DNA of 64,000 nucleotides from Escallonia rubra (GCA_033065855.1 JAVXUO010000539.1:1-64000); one strand, 5' to 3'. Numbered from the stretch's first letter, positions 47,823-59,863 are shown. Notes: a model not told the origin generated them from the sequence alone. Program-made: numbers and translations.

Positions 47823-48204
47823 TGTTGCTGCTTAAATATGTCCCGCGTACGTTGCGGAACCCAGCCTGGACCGATGACCTGCAAGACAGACGAGTGACCG
47901 CCGGGTGGGGTTCCCGGCGGAGAACTCTCCGATGCTTAAGTCAGAGCGCAGCTACATGATAATATCTCTGAAAAAGCATGTATGTGTGTAGTTGTGTAGT
48001 CCTCCCTTTTACTTGGGGGTAGACCCCTTTATATAATGGTAGGAAGAGCCATAGTAGGACTGGGCCGTAGGCTAGATGTGTTAGGATCGTGTTAGGTTCC
48101 TTGAGGATCACGTCACGATCTCTGATAAGATAATCCCCAATGTCCTAGTATGACTGAGAGTGCCGGTATTCCCCAATTATTGGGAGTATATTTGAGATAT
48201 ATCA
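47823..48204 (-). repeat. LTR copy 2 (upstream LTR in element orientation)
   Basis: It is 382 bp and matches the LTR at 43914-44307 almost throughout. The primer-binding-site-like TTGGCGCC adjoins it on the internal side, which sets the element orientation. Confidence 0.9.
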
Positions 48205-49123
48205 CATGCTAAAAGTTAAAAGGTGTGTTATGAACAAGTGCCACTAAATATCATTCGGAGCTCATAAGAGTTTATTTGGAGATCATAAATTCCAACTCGA
48301 TCTCATATAGATATAGAGTTTGACTAATATTTTTTTTCCTACTTGATCTCATATACAAAATTCTCATATATATAGACATGATATCTACAAGTGAACAACA
48401 GTTAATGATATTATTTCGAATATTTTGTGCATGCCTAAAATAAGAAGTAAGCGAGGTTAGAATTTACAAATGCATGAAAATTTTATTAACTTCAGTATAA
48501 ATGTGATACTAGCACTAATGTACAGTGGGGTTTCAGAGAAAATGAGATGACGTGGCTCCAATGGTGTGCAAAGAGTAGGAAGTTACATTTTTGCCCATGA
48601 GGAACTAACCGTTATTAAGAACAATTTGATTTTGGTTGTCAATCGGTGAATATAACAAAAATTAAAAACATTAACTAGAGTTACGCCAAAATTAAAATAA
48701 TAAGATGAAATGTGAATTTGTCCCCAAGTATCAGGTTTCATGCGTAAATGATCCTAATTTTTTGTTATTATTTTATTAACACATACATTTAAAATTAATA
48801 CAAGGTACGTTCTTTGAAATCACTCTTTAAACAACTAATCTACCGCTCAGTAACATATTCATTTTTCATGAAATAAACCAGGAAACATAAAGGAAAAAAA
48901 AGGAGGTAATGCAGTTCTTTCTTTAATTAAATTTTTTCTATTTTTGCAACATATTTTTCTGTCTGGCTTTCTATTCAAGAAATTCTTTATTGAAAAAAAG
49001 CCCACTGCACCACTGCGTCGAGATTCTGAGAATACACACAGTAGCTGAGATTCTGAGAATACACAAACCCTCGTAAAACCCTCTGAACAAAAATGAACAG
49101 AAAGCCCCACGACAACAATCGCC
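48205..49123. other. Intergenic region upstream of the mitochondrial-protein gene
   Basis: AT-rich with no recognised gene. The segment at 48570-48765 contains phrases like the outer arm of MULE-type repeats (GTGAATTTGTCCCCAAGTAT, then CAGGTTTCATGCGTAAATGA), but no partner arm was found. A short direct repeat GAGATTCTGAGAATACACA occurs twice at 49019-49065, just upstream of the start codon at 49124. Confidence 0.4.
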
Positions 49124-51396
49124 ATGCTTAGAAATTTTTCTGTCCGCACTCGCAATCGTTTCTCTGCACCCACCTTCAAATCAAACCCAAGTTTCAAAAG
49201 CCCATCACTCCAACTTTATTCTGTTAGGTTTTTCACATCCAAAAAGGACCCATCAATCGAAAGCCCCAATCACCGTGTTCCTGAACCGAATTCAAACCAA
49301 ACCCAGAACCAAGATGTCCCTGCAGACGCCGAGGATGCCAGCTACAAAGGTATAACATGTTTTCTTTTTCTTTTTTTTTTAATTGCTGGGAAAATGGTGA
49401 GAAATATATGAAGCGCGAAATTTTTATCAAGTCATATGCTTTTCATATGTAGGCTTCAGTGCGTATGCTCTTGGTTTGAACTGATTATAGTAATTCATAC
49501 GATGGGTGAAACTTTTGGGCTAATTTAACCTGTTTGTTAGAGGTTCTTGTGTGATTATGGATTTTCTGGGTTCAAATTACTTGCAAAATTGATGTTGCTT
49601 GAACTGAATTTCGATTAAGAGTGATGTGGAAATAACCGTAATTGTTAGGTGATAGATATGACATGCTCGTGGTTTGAACTGATTATAGTAATTCATGTGA
49701 TGGTTGAAACTTTTGGGCTATATTAGTCAGTGTGATGAAATTTGGGCCTCAATTTAACCTGTTTGTTAGAGGTTCTTGTGTGATTATGGATTTTCTGGGT
49801 TCAAATTACTTGCAAAATTGATGTTGCTTGAAATGAATTTCGATTAAGAGTGATGTGGAAATAAGCGTAATTGTCAGGTGATAGATATGACATGGTACAC
49901 AAAAACTTGGGGAGACCTATTGGCGGGGCCTGTTGGGGCAATCCCGTCCAACCGAGTTTTCTAGGGTTTGCCACTTTCTCTTTGTTTCATTTTGGGGGTC
50001 AATGATCAAAAGCTTCAACTTTGACTTGTCAATGAAGAAATTTAGACTTTTGTTTCACCTAAGTTGGAAGATTTTCCAAGTAATGCCTATATATGGCCGT
50101 CTTGTCTGTATGCTAACCATTGAGTATTTTATTAAGAAATAATTTTGAGCCTTTGGCTTGTAAAGAAGAAGGATTTCTTCTTGTTCTTGCTCTGTATCCT
50201 TGTTGGATTTCTAGAAGTGGCGAGCCTTGCTTTTTATTTATAGGTGGATTCCTTTGAGTGATTAGCTTATCTATCTTTATAGTTTCATTTGCATTTACTT
50301 CTATTTCTCCATATCCCGGAGGCAATGGTGTTTTTAGGTTGATGCTTGTGATATGTGGTGGCAGTGTTAGGCTGATGGTTGAAATTTGTGGTGGGTGCGA
50401 TGCTTACAAAAACATAGGTCAATTAGTCAGGTTTTTGATGCAGCAGTAATAGTTCTGGCTGGTATATTAAGCGGTGGGAGATGTTGAGTTGGTGGTGGTG
50501 AAGTTTTGGTGGTTACGATGGTGGTGGTGCTAGGATAAGTATTGTGGGGTTGATGGTTGTGTGTTTATGACGATGAAATGGAGGGAGGAAATTTATTGGC
50601 AGTGGGGCAGGGTGGTTATGCCTTGACAGTGGTGGTGGGATAGCTGAAAATGGAAGGATCAAATAGATTTTAACATGCGGGCCTGACCTCTTTGATGGAT
50701 TTTAGGACACCTGGTAAACTCTAGGGTTTGACACCTAAATTGTAAACATCAGGGTTTTAGCTGCAATAGTTGGGAAAACACAGGGTCGGACTGCAATTAA
50801 GCCTATCGCTTTTGACTAGTGGTTTAGTGTTATTACTTATTACTTTTCACTTCTTGTCTAAATTCCAGGTGGCCCTTGGTTGAGTGTGTCTGACATAGTT
50901 TTTCAAAACATATAAGGAATGATCTGGATTGTGTGTTATTATTTCGCATTATGAGCTTCTGCAAAATAATACTGTGTTAGATCTCTGAAACTCTTTTTCA
51001 GAAGGAAAAAATAAATCCTAAAGTTTGCTTTACTTCATATGGTTCAATTGCTTACAATACTATTTTCATGTCGTTCAGGGAAAATATTCATATTGCATAA
51101 TCTTCAACTCATTAATGTGCGTGTCCTAGTTGCATAGAAGTTCATGCTTCCAAATGGTGGAGAAAATCTCTCAACTGAGTGTTCGTGTTGCAGAGCTGAA
51201 AACGCGGATAAAGAAGTTCTACGAGGGCGACGATGAAGCCGTCCCGTCAATTTTTGAAGCTATACTGGAAAGAAAGTTATCTGGAAAGCACGAGGAGTCA
51301 GTTGATGATCTGCTGAAGGAATTTAATCCATTGGAAAGGTATCGTGATGACAGTGGTGAAGATGTCACCGATTCAGATGAATCCGATGGAGATTGA
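49124..51396 (+). CDS. Small probable mitochondrial protein of unknown function, join(49124..49349,51194..51396)
   Basis: Exon 1 ends GCTACAAAG with donor GTATAAC (49350); exon 2 starts after GTGTTGCAG (51185-51193). The join reads DASYKELKTRIKKFYEGDDE and gives 142 residues. The first 40 residues are rich in Arg, Ser and Phe with almost no acidic residues and end RFFTSKK, a typical mitochondrial presequence. The mature part holds a short conserved-looking block, ELKTRIKKFYEGDDEAVPSI then FEAILERKLSGKHEES, then an acidic Ser/Asp-rich tail ending DESDGD. I recall similar uncharacterised plant mitochondrial proteins but cannot assign a function. Both splice sites are canonical and the frame is intact, so the model is likely real. 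The 1.84 kb intron contains a tandem duplication. Confidence 0.8.
49465..49890. repeat. Two-copy tandem duplication in the intron
   Basis: A unit of about 200 bp beginning TTTGAACTGATTATAGTAAT and ending GTGATAGATATGACATG is present twice, at about 49475-49666 and 49673-49893. The second copy has an extra 30 bp (TATTAGTCAGTGTGATGAAA region). The copies differ at only a few sites, so the duplication is fairly recent. Confidence 0.92.
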
Positions 51397-53175
51397 TCGT
51401 TGGCTTACAATGGACATCTGATAAATGGACTCATATACGATGAGCATTATGGTTGATAGTTGTTATTTTGAGATTCTTGAATCTTTATTGCAACTGGGAA
51501 CGAGTCGAATGGGGCGTAAAATTTTGTGAAATTCCGGTCTTTCAGTGTATACAGTTGTATACGCTGAAAGAGTCTTGAAATAATCTTTACGAAATTTAAT
51601 CTTATAATAAGATATCAATGTGAAAAAAAAAAATGTTTATGAAGGTCTCTAAAGTCAGTCATGTAGTTAAAGGATTTTAAAGATTAAAGAAAAACAATAT
51701 ATATCTAGTACATGTAAAATTTATGTATGTAATTATAAAAGTTGGACAAAATGGGCTTATCTAAGAGTTGGGCGAGTTTTCAAAAATCTTGTCCATGACC
51801 AATGCATAATTTTATCGGTGCAAAAATTTTATGTCTACATTGACCAAGGTCTCTAAAATTAAGTTCATGCTTATATTTCTTTAGGTCAACACGGATTGTC
51901 CACAAGTTGTTCAGCTTAAGTTGTATTCTTACGTTTAACAAACTAAATGTTGATCGCAGCCAAATAGAAAGCCTAGTTGCCTCTACACGAGAGGTTTAGG
52001 ATTCAAACCTTCCACACCTCTCATTCTTGCAAATGAAGGCTGAGTACCATATAAGGAGTCTTACCTACATCCGATAATATATCATAATGTCGTATGGATT
52101 TTATGATGGCCGCACCACAAACAAAAAGGTTATCTCATAATCATTTCATTGTCTATAATTTTTATTTTTATGAATAAACTGTTACCGCTAACAAGTATAG
52201 TTCACGATACATTCTTTTCAAGGTTAAATTTACCAATAAACATTCAAACAAAAAACCTAAAACCCTGTCTCTCCTCCTCCCGCCGTCACCTCCCCCTCCT
52301 ACCTTCTTGTGGTCACTGCTATCGTGACCTCTCGCTCTCCCTTCCCGCATCACGACCACCACAGCCCCCCACATATTTTTGAGATTCACCATCCTATGCA
52401 CTGCAACTGCCAGGTGACCATACCAACATACAGATCGAGACACCCATAGACACAGTTCACACAAACATATTAGCCTGTTTGTGAGTTTTTTTAGGGGAGA
52501 AAGAGAGGAGAGGAAAGGAAAGGAAAGTGACTCATTTCCTCTATTTTCTTTAATTTGTGAGTTTGTTTTAAGATTAAAAAAAAAAAAGAACAAGGGAAAA
52601 AAGAATTTTGCCTTCTTTCTTTTTAAATCTTTCCTCTTAAAATTGGGAAGAGACGGAGAGAAAGGAAACCATTATAAGTAATGCTTTCATAATGTCCATA
52701 TTACCTTTGTAATAATGAAAACTAAAACTTTGATGACTTTTAGGTCTTAGAGTTTATTACGAAAGTTGATCATTTCACTTACAAACTATTGATTGCTTTT
52801 GATGTTAGAATTGACTCAAATTCTTTTGCTTTTAGTACGATATTAATTAGTTTTCTATGTCTAAATGTTTGTAGTGAGCTCGTAACTTGTTTTATGTGTT
52901 TCTTTTTTTGCGACGCTAAGCCGTAATGCAAGACCTTAATATTATTAGTTCGGTATAAATTTTATATGATTTCTCGGTGACTAATTGTTTTCGGGTCATA
53001 ATCACGTTCTAATTTAGGTGAAAACACACACACACACAGAGATCGCCAGAAACACACATAAATCGGCACACCGACTCACAGAGATCGCAACAAACACACG
53101 CAAATCAGAGCGCACACACACGCTGATTGGAGTGGCACACAGACGGGGAAACTGGACGCTGAAGACCTAGAAATC
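51397..53175. other. Intergenic region upstream of NFD3
   Basis: No gene was recognised. A tRNA-like B-box phrase (GAGGTTTAGGATTCAAACCT) occurs near 51989, without a foldable tRNA around it. CT-rich and A-rich low-complexity tracts lie at 52260-52370 and 52560-52620. CA-rich sequence at 53025-53125, just before the NFD3 start, looks like a 5' leader. Confidence 0.45.
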
Positions 53176-55836
53176 ATGAAACGAGCTCTTTTTGGAAGAC
53201 TCTCTCTTTACACTCACCCTGTTCTCTCTCCTTCCCCTCCCCCAATCTTGAAACCAAATTTCAATATCATCACCTTCCCCTTTGTTTCTCCCCCTTCTGC
53301 TTCTTCCCCAAAGTTACTGCGATTTCACTCATCCGAAAATGACAATTCAAACCGCGGTCAAAACCCTAGTCACCCTGCCCCTGCCCCTGAATCTAACCCT
53401 AGCCCTAAACCTAGAGCACCTCAGGCAATCAGTTTGCGTTGTTTGACTGAAGCCCAGAAGAAACAACTTTTGGCCGGTGTCGATGGTGTCAGCAGCAAAG
53501 GTACAATTACAAGCATTAACAAACTGGGTTGTCATTTTTCTTTCAGGCATATAGTTTATTTAGGCAAAAAACGAAAAAATTGCAAAGTGGAGAAAGCCTC
53601 TTCCATAAAGACCTCTTTCTTTTCTTTCTCTAAAATTTCTCATTTTGTTAATTGAAAGACATGTTGTTTGTTGATATTGATTGAGGATAGGTCGAACTTT
53701 TCGATAGTTTGACCAGTTTTCTGGATAGGTCGAACAATTTTTCTGGATAGATCGAACTTTATTGAATAGTTGGTATTTGTTGTTGTTGTCATGCTTTATG
53801 GATTTCTGAGTAAGTTTTCGATAGTTTGACCAGTTTTATTTGAAGAGAAATGCATGTTTTATTTCTCCCTAATATTTCGGAACAAAGTTAGCGAGATTGT
53901 GTTGTTTAACTTGTTGTGCATTAATTTAACTGGTTCGTTTATTTAGTTGTGTGATGTATAGCAGATCAAGCAATCTGTGTATCACTATTTTATTTAGGTT
54001 AATCAATCTTGTTTTGTTTTTTGGGATTTTAGAATTAGGTTATAGTTTTTAGTAGCATTTCTTTGGACTTTGTTTCTGGGTTTGTGCTGTTTACTTGGTA
54101 ATAACAGAAATAACATGGAAATATGCAAGCAATTGTATAACGTTTTCTTCTTGTCTACTGTATCTACTGTTAAGTGTAGTTGAAGTTGGACCTCTAGATT
54201 AGTTAATGCCATTTTCAATGAAATTATTAGAGTTGCGCTTAAGATTCCTGTTGATTAGTTATAAAGGTACTCCCGTCGTTTAGAAATTGTCGTGCCCTTG
54301 ATTTTATAGCAATACTCAGTTAAGCGATATTAAACTCAGTTAGCAATATAAGAATGAAGTATCTGAGAAGCCGAACCACATTCAGGTGTTCAAATTCTGA
54401 CCTCGGAATTGAACAGAGGGAGTTTATTTAAATCATTCAGAAGGAAAACCCCGATAGAAGATGGCTCCTTTATTATATTTCAAGAGTTTGTTGTAGTATC
54501 GATGGTGCTAAGAATTTGAACTGTTATATGCAAATTGGTATAGCAAAAAACTTGAATGTTACATGCACAGGCGCAGCCACATTACTGACTATATTTTTGT
54601 TGTAAGAAGCTAATGCTGGTTTTGAAGCAATTTTATTTAATCGGTGATGGAAGGTCAAACTTGAAAGTATTTAGTCTCTTTTTGATAAATTATATTCCCT
54701 TTTTTTCAATTTTTTTTAATAGAATTTCAATATATAAACGTCATTTTTACTTGTTCTTTTTACCCTTATTTGACTTGCATTTTCTAATTAGTATTTGAGT
54801 TCAATGAAAAGTTTAGATGTTTTCGATCTACATATAAGAAATTTGTGAAAAGATAAAAGGGGCCAAAAACAATGAAACGGAGGAAGTATAGTCAAATCTC
54901 GTCAGGATTGTGCGCTAACACATATATTTGGTGTTTGCAGATTCTGTACAGAACTTGAAAGCCCAAAATCATCATCAAGATTCTGTTATGCCTTGTATCT
55001 TGGGGAAGCTGGCTATGAAGTTGGTTTCGAGAAAAGTGAAGGAGAATATCTCCCCACCATGTGCTATGAGTTTCAGCACTTCCATACATTCTGTGGCACC
55101 CTTGAACTCTCAGTCAAAGTGGAACAATGACAGACCTATGAACTCCGAGTTTCAGTGGAATACAAGCAGACCTATTAATTCCGAGTTAGAGTTTAACAGA
55201 CCTATTAACTCTGAGTTGGAGTTGAATAAGGATGGACGTATAAATTCTGAGTCAGGGTGGAATAACAACAGGTCTGTGGGGTGGAACAACAACAGACCTA
55301 TGAACAATTTGTCAGGGTGGGGTAACAGACCCATGAACTTTGAGTCAGGAAATGATACTAATAGATCCATGAACTTTGTGAGGGGAATTTTAGAGGAAAA
55401 TGGAAGAGGTATGATTGGGGTTCCTCAACAGCCTCGGTATACTCTTGAGCAAAATGCAGATATAGTCCATATAAAGATCCTTCGCAATAACTGCTTTGTT
55501 ACGCTCACGGATTCGAATGGTAACAGGAAAGTTGGGGCTTCGTCAGGGTCTCTGAAAGATAAAGCTGAGGATAAATCCAAAGTGGCTAAAGTGTCTGGAT
55601 ATGCTGCTGAAGCAACTGCAGAACATATTGGGCGACTCGCGAAGGAGATAAAATTAAAGTCAGTTGTGGTGAAGGTGAATGGTTTTACATTCTTTAAGAA
55701 AAAGAAGCAGGCAATTTTGAGCTTTAGAGAGGGCTATACAAATGGTCGGGGTGATGCAAATCCAATCGTATACATTGAAGATACAACTCGACGTCCCCAT
55801 AATGGATGCAGGCTCCCAAAGAAACGCCGTATTTAA
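53176..55836 (+). CDS. NFD3: Mitochondrial small-subunit ribosomal protein uS11, nucleus-encoded, join(53176..53500,54941..55836)
   Basis: Exon 1 ends AGCAGCAAAG with donor GTACAA (53501); exon 2 starts after GGTGTTTGCAG (54940). The join KDSVQNLK is in frame and gives 406 residues. An Arg/Ser/Pro-rich presequence (MKRALFGRLSLYTHPVLSPS) precedes a long non-conserved region, and residues 282-406 are a full uS11 domain. That domain includes DIVHIKILRNNCFVTLTDSN, YAAEATAEHIGRL, NGFTFFKKKKQAILSFREGY and PIVYIEDTTRRPHNGCRLPK, ending KKRRI. uS11 lines the mRNA exit/decoding platform of the ribosome. From memory the architecture matches Arabidopsis NFD3 (At1g31817). Residues about 165-250 hold degenerate repeats of the type WNNxRPMNSE. 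A paralogous transporter neighbourhood follows downstream. Confidence 0.9.
54268..54888. mobile_element. Probable Stowaway-type MITE in the NFD3 intron
   Basis: The ends TACTCCCGTCGTTTAGAAAT and (inverted) TACTTCCTCCGTTTCATTGT are an imperfect inverted pair of the CTCCCTCCGTTT type. They are bounded by TA dinucleotides at 54268-54269 and 54887-54888. No coding capacity. The length of about 620 bp is large for this class, so it may contain another insertion. Confidence 0.55.
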
Positions 55837-58123
55837 GGGCTGCTATTCGATTTATAGCGTGCTTGCAGTATCATGAAGTTGGACTTGTTATGAAGAGTTC
55901 AAAAATTTTGAAGTGGGAAGGGGGGCCAACACATTATCGTTTTGGACAGCGCTTCGTGATTTGGTTAGAGGTGAAGTACAATGACTTTTCTTGATGAAAA
56001 GGAACAGAGATAATCTACAAGGGTGATTTTATGCTGCTTCAGTTTTTTATCCCGAGATGATGTAGATGTAGATTCGCAATTATTGCACTTGTTTGTTCTG
56101 ATTTTCTTAGTTTTTCTCTTCTGCAGTTTTGAAACTGTTGATAAATTGTTATCTTCCTGCAGCACTCGTGCTGATTTTCCTCTCCATTGACGGTCTACCT
56201 TTATACTAACAATAATATGCTCTTTAAGCTTTACAATTGTTGTTACTGTTCATGGACCCCTACTACTTTAGGACATTATTAGCTGGGTTTTTCTTGATCA
56301 GAAATATTAGCTGGTTGATATTAGTTTTATTGGAGCTGATTTTATATTCTTTGGAACTGTGCAATTGCCCCCATTGTTCTCTTTTTATGCATATAACTAG
56401 TCTGTCCCCCCGTCCCCAATTTGTATATCCGCTTTAGCCTTTAGGCATTCATTTTTGTCCAAATTGGTTGAATATGAATATTCGCCTTGCTAACCAGAAG
56501 ATTTAGCAAATATTTTACTTCTGCAAGGGACATACTGTTTTTTAATTTTTTTTTTCTTTTTGGGGCGTATGAGGAAATTAATTAGATTTTTGGGCGTAGT
56601 GATTAGAGGCTGAGTGTAGTAGTGTCCCAACCAGTGTTTAGTATGGTGTCCATTGGACTTGGGGATGATCCTCCAAGATATCCCCTACCCTATATAGCTT
56701 TTTCTGATGGCAATAGTGCACTTTCCCAGGTTTGCGGAGATTCCGTCTATCCTGGTTTCGCTACGGTGCCTGGCAATGATTTCAATATCAGGAGCAATGT
56801 AATCTGAGAGAGATGCTATGTATCATGATTATGTCTATGTTTTGGTAGCGAGGCATTTTGGCAGTTCTTCTGTTTGCATACGGAGATTCTTTTGGTTCAA
56901 ATCAAGCCAACAACTCGTGTAAGAAGAACTTCTAAAAGGCTTGAATAAGATGGCTACTCTTCGGGTCGCTTTAAACCCTGCCAGTATTCAGTGGTCAAAG
57001 ATCATGTTCGTGAGCACGCAATGTTCTTTATCACTTGAGAAGCTGTTTAAGTTATAGGAACAAGGATGCATAAGTTGTTAGACGGCTGAGTATTTTCTCC
57101 AATCATCATAACTTAATTTTACGACAACTCAGTCAAGAATACTAAAAATAACCAACATAGCAAGAAGATTAATGTCAACATGAACTCGAAGTATACAAGC
57201 ACATGTTTACGGAGATTCTGTCTATCTTTTGGTAGCGAGGCATTTTCATAGTTATTCAATTTGTACTGAAAATTTTGGAAGAAGACTAAATTCTCGCATT
57301 TTTTGACTAACAAACCCCCAGCGCATGCACCCTCATCCAAGATTTTTGCATAGGAAACAAAAATTGGACTAACTCTGTCTGTTTACTGGCTGCTAGGTGG
57401 ATTGATGTAGTTAGACAATGGACAAGCTGGCTTCTATTCTTCTTCCATGCAAAGGTCCGCTCAACAAAACCACACTTATCTGTGGTAATACACGTGAAAG
57501 CATGCCTAGCCATGTCGAAATGTTGTGAGAGAAACAAGTCCGCTCTCCTGAACAAAGTAAGTCGCTCGTTGTACAATGTATATTGAGAGAGATGCTATGC
57601 ATCCTGATTATTTAAAACCTGTAATTTGAATGGGAAAAAACCCACAAACCGTATGCCAGATCAGTGCAAGAACACAATAATATCGCGTTTCCCACCAGAA
57701 GATGAAATGAATCCTTTAATAGGAAATCTAATCTGCCTGGCAATAACTGGAGGAAACAAATTAAATTTCACTCAGGGATGGCGGTAAAACGTACGTGCCA
57801 AATCTACCATAATATACAGTATGTGTCACCAATAGTTCTTACCATAATGTATAGTACGCGTCACCAATAATTCTGGGACATGCAATTTTGCGCACATTAC
57901 AGCAACTGGGACAGCACCTCAACAACAAACAACTCAAGAGATACAAAAGCAACCATCTTAACTTTCTTGTTATCCTTAGAGACTTGACAAATGCGTAACT
58001 TTCATTCACCGGCAGCTTTCACCTTGGCAGTGGGATTTCGTAAGTAGATCGGAGAACCAGGGAACCTGAGCATTGGCATCTTGCACGATGACATAGTAGA
58101 TACTAGTTTCCTTATTGAGAGAA
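55837..58123. other. Region between NFD3 and the transporter (convergent genes)
   Basis: The first few hundred bases should hold the NFD3 3' untranslated region and the last 100-300 that of the minus-strand transporter. Two short segments recur: GAGAGAGATGCTATGTATC near 56808 and GAGAGAGATGCTATGCATC near 57583. GGAGATTCCGTCTATC near 56738 and GGAGATTCTGTCTATC near 57211 are a second pair. This suggests an old local duplication. The frame at 56622-56807 has no known motif. Confidence 0.45.
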
Positions 58124-59548
58124 CTAGGATTCTTGTTGGATCAAAGACTCGTTTGCATGAGAAAGATCATGGATATCTGGTAGATCAGAACTTGTGGAGA
58201 ACTTGAGCCATCTCTTTTTCTCAATATGCTTGAGACAGGGCTGCATTACCAGTCCAATCAGCACAGCAATAACGCTTACAACCATGACTTTGAGCGAAGA
58301 CAGAGCTAAAACAACGCAAATCAATATTGTTGGAGGGATACACATCAGAATGGCTCCAGCTGTTCCCACAGGTATCTTGTACGGCCGAGATGCAGCAGGG
58401 TGTTTCATCCTTAGCCGTATAAAGGCTATGAACTCCAGAATCATTCCAAAACAGTACAGAAAGTTTTCTGCAGCTACAATTTCCTGAAAGCTCATCCAAG
58501 AAAGCAGAAGCACACCCGAAGCTGAAAATAAGATTCCCACTAGAGGAGTCCCATAACGAGATCTCTTGGCAAAGAACTCAGGAAGCATCCCTCTTTCTGC
58601 CATACCGAGAAGTTGGAAAGAGTCGCTGCTCATCTCAGCCACAAACATCCCCATATTCGACATTGCGGCGGCCGCCTGAATCCACCATCTCAACCACACT
58701 CCTCCAACAATTTTACCAATATCTGAGAAGTAACCGTCAGTCCAGGAATCACGGTCAAGTGGAATAGCACCTGTACCAATTAGGAGAGGAAAGAAATAGC
58801 CAAGAACAACTAGAATTAGAGCATAAAACAAGGCCTTCGGTAGAGTCTTCTTTGGGTTTTCCACCTCCCCAGCAAGTGTACTAATCGAGTCCCAGTAATT
58901 AAGATTCCAAAAGAGAGTGTTCAGATACAGATTCCAGTCCACACCATGTAGTTCTACCACAAGCCACCGTGATGGTCTTAACTTTGGAATTGCCACAAAT
59001 CCCATAACTACAAAAGGAAGGATCGAGAAAACCCCTAATAGAACAGCAACCCATCCCACAATTGTTAAACCCCTATAATTCATCAAAGTCAGGATAGCAG
59101 TCAAGGCCAGCACTGCTATAGTCCTTGGCAGTCCACCACCTAAAGCGGGGATCCCCGATTTCAAATAGTCAAGAAAGAGAACTGGGTACAAAGCATTATC
59201 AATGACACCACTCAGCCATTTCATCCAACCTTGTTGAAAGCCCCAGTAAGGACCCAACGCGGACGAAACCCAAACTACATAGCCACCATTTTCAGGAAAC
59301 ATTGTACCCATCTCAGCAGTTATAAGAGCTTCAGGAACACTCCATATGAATGGGAACACTAAGAACCCCAGAAGTGCTAAAAGAGGACCAGCTGCATGAA
59401 CGCTGTCCTCGACACCAAATGGTCCCCCTGATACCTCATAGAAGATGAGAAATACAAGCGGCAGTACTGAGACTTTCCTAACATTATTTGCCCTAGGAAA
59501 AGGTATTTCACTAATGCCAACATATTCTGCACCATTGTATTCTCCCAT
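58124..59548 (-). CDS. PUT2: Polyamine/amino-acid transporter of the PUT (LAT) family, APC superfamily
   Basis: The start at 59548 ([20 protein letters not shown]) gives 474 residues. The open frame runs on to 59728, but family proteins begin near this Met. A splice acceptor (TTTGATGTGCAG, minus) at 59588 places the upstream codons in a 5' intron. The APC-type core has about 12 hydrophobic segments: [20 protein letters not shown] then [60 protein letters not shown] and [20 protein letters not shown]. Plant PUT proteins import polyamines (and paraquat) across the plasma membrane or internal membranes. Among the family, the N-terminal and C-terminal sequences recall Arabidopsis PUT2 (At1g31830). 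The coding sequence is a single intact exon. Transport specificity is inferred from the family. Confidence 0.9.
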   Translation of the reverse strand: MGEYNGAEYVGISEIPFPRANNVRKVSVLPLVFLIFYEVSGGPFGVEDSVHAAGPLLALLGFLVFPFIWSVPEALITAEMGTMFPENGGYVVWVSSALGPYWGFQQGWMKWLSGVIDNALYPVLFLDYLKSGIPALGGGLPRTIAVLALTAILTLMNYRGLTIVGWVAVLLGVFSILPFVVMGFVAIPKLRPSRWLVVELHGVDWNLYLNTLFWNLNYWDSISTLAGEVENPKKTLPKALFYALILVVLGYFFPLLIGTGAIPLDRDSWTDGYFSDIGKIVGGVWLRWWIQAAAAMSNMGMFVAEMSSDSFQLLGMAERGMLPEFFAKRSRYGTPLVGILFSASGVLLLSWMSFQEIVAAENFLYCFGMILEFIAFIRLRMKHPAASRPYKIPVGTAGAILMCIPPTILICVVLALSSLKVMVVSVIAVLIGLVMQPCLKHIEKKRWLKFSTSSDLPDIHDLSHANESLIQQES

Positions 59549-59590
59549 TGCATTAGACGCTTGTCCATTAGCTGAAACCCCCAGTTTCTG
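59549..59590 (-). promoter_or_regulatory. 5' leader exon with splice acceptor of the transporter gene
   Basis: On the minus strand the sequence TTTGATGTGCAG (AG at 59589-59588) is followed by 39 bases and then the ATG at 59548. The upstream stretch in the same frame lacks family homology, so a 5' untranslated intron is likely. The first exon was not located; the GC-rich island at 62085-62420 is one candidate. Confidence 0.5.
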
Positions 59591-59863
59591 CACATCAAAA
59601 TCTCCACTAAATACAAAAATTGGTTCTACCTCGATGTGAGAAAGTGAGAGACCACAAATTGGCGAAAAATAACATAAAAAAAGGAAACAGCTGTACATTC
59701 TCCTTAATAAAAGCTTTAAAATGAACATATCAAATTTAAGAAACTTAACCAGGTGATTGAGCGCAAGAGTTTATACTTCATATAACAAGCAAAGTGTGAA
59801 AAGCAACAACATGCAACAATAGCTAAATGGAATTCGTAAAAACTATATCCTAATCATAAAAGT

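Larger units (their letters stand above)
43914..48204 (-). mobile_element. Non-autonomous LTR retrotransposon, complete
   Basis: Two direct terminal repeats (43914-44307 and 47823-48204) bound a 3.5 kb interior. On the minus strand each LTR begins TGATATATCTC and ends CAGCAACA. Immediately after the minus-strand 5' LTR (the copy at 47823-48204) is TTTTGGCGCCATCCGTAACC, resembling the TTGGCGCC-type primer-binding site of plant elements. A polypurine tract GGAAGTGGGGGGCTTA (minus) precedes the other LTR, so the element lies on the minus strand. Flanks CATAC (43909-43913) and CATGC (48205-48209) match in 4 of 5 bases. No gag or pol was recognised. The 315-codon basic frame (47820-46873) and its overlapping neighbours are low-complexity and GC-driven. 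Superfamily is not determinable from what is present. Confidence 0.88.

Noticed and set aside
48570-48765. MULE arm upstream of the mitochondrial-protein gene
   Set aside because: Only a single arm-like segment is visible, with no partner within several kilobases.
50640-50815. Another MULE ending at CTGCAATTAAGCC
   Set aside because: The right-hand sequence resembles a MULE arm but no matching left arm or target duplication was found.
51985-52020. tRNA gene suggested by GGATTCAAACC
   Set aside because: No A box, acceptor stem or anticodon arm could be assembled around it; at best a SINE-like relic.
59549-59728. Upstream extension of the transporter by 60 codons ([15 protein letters not shown]...)
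   Set aside because: The extension lacks family homology and contains a splice acceptor just before the conserved start, so it is more likely intron.
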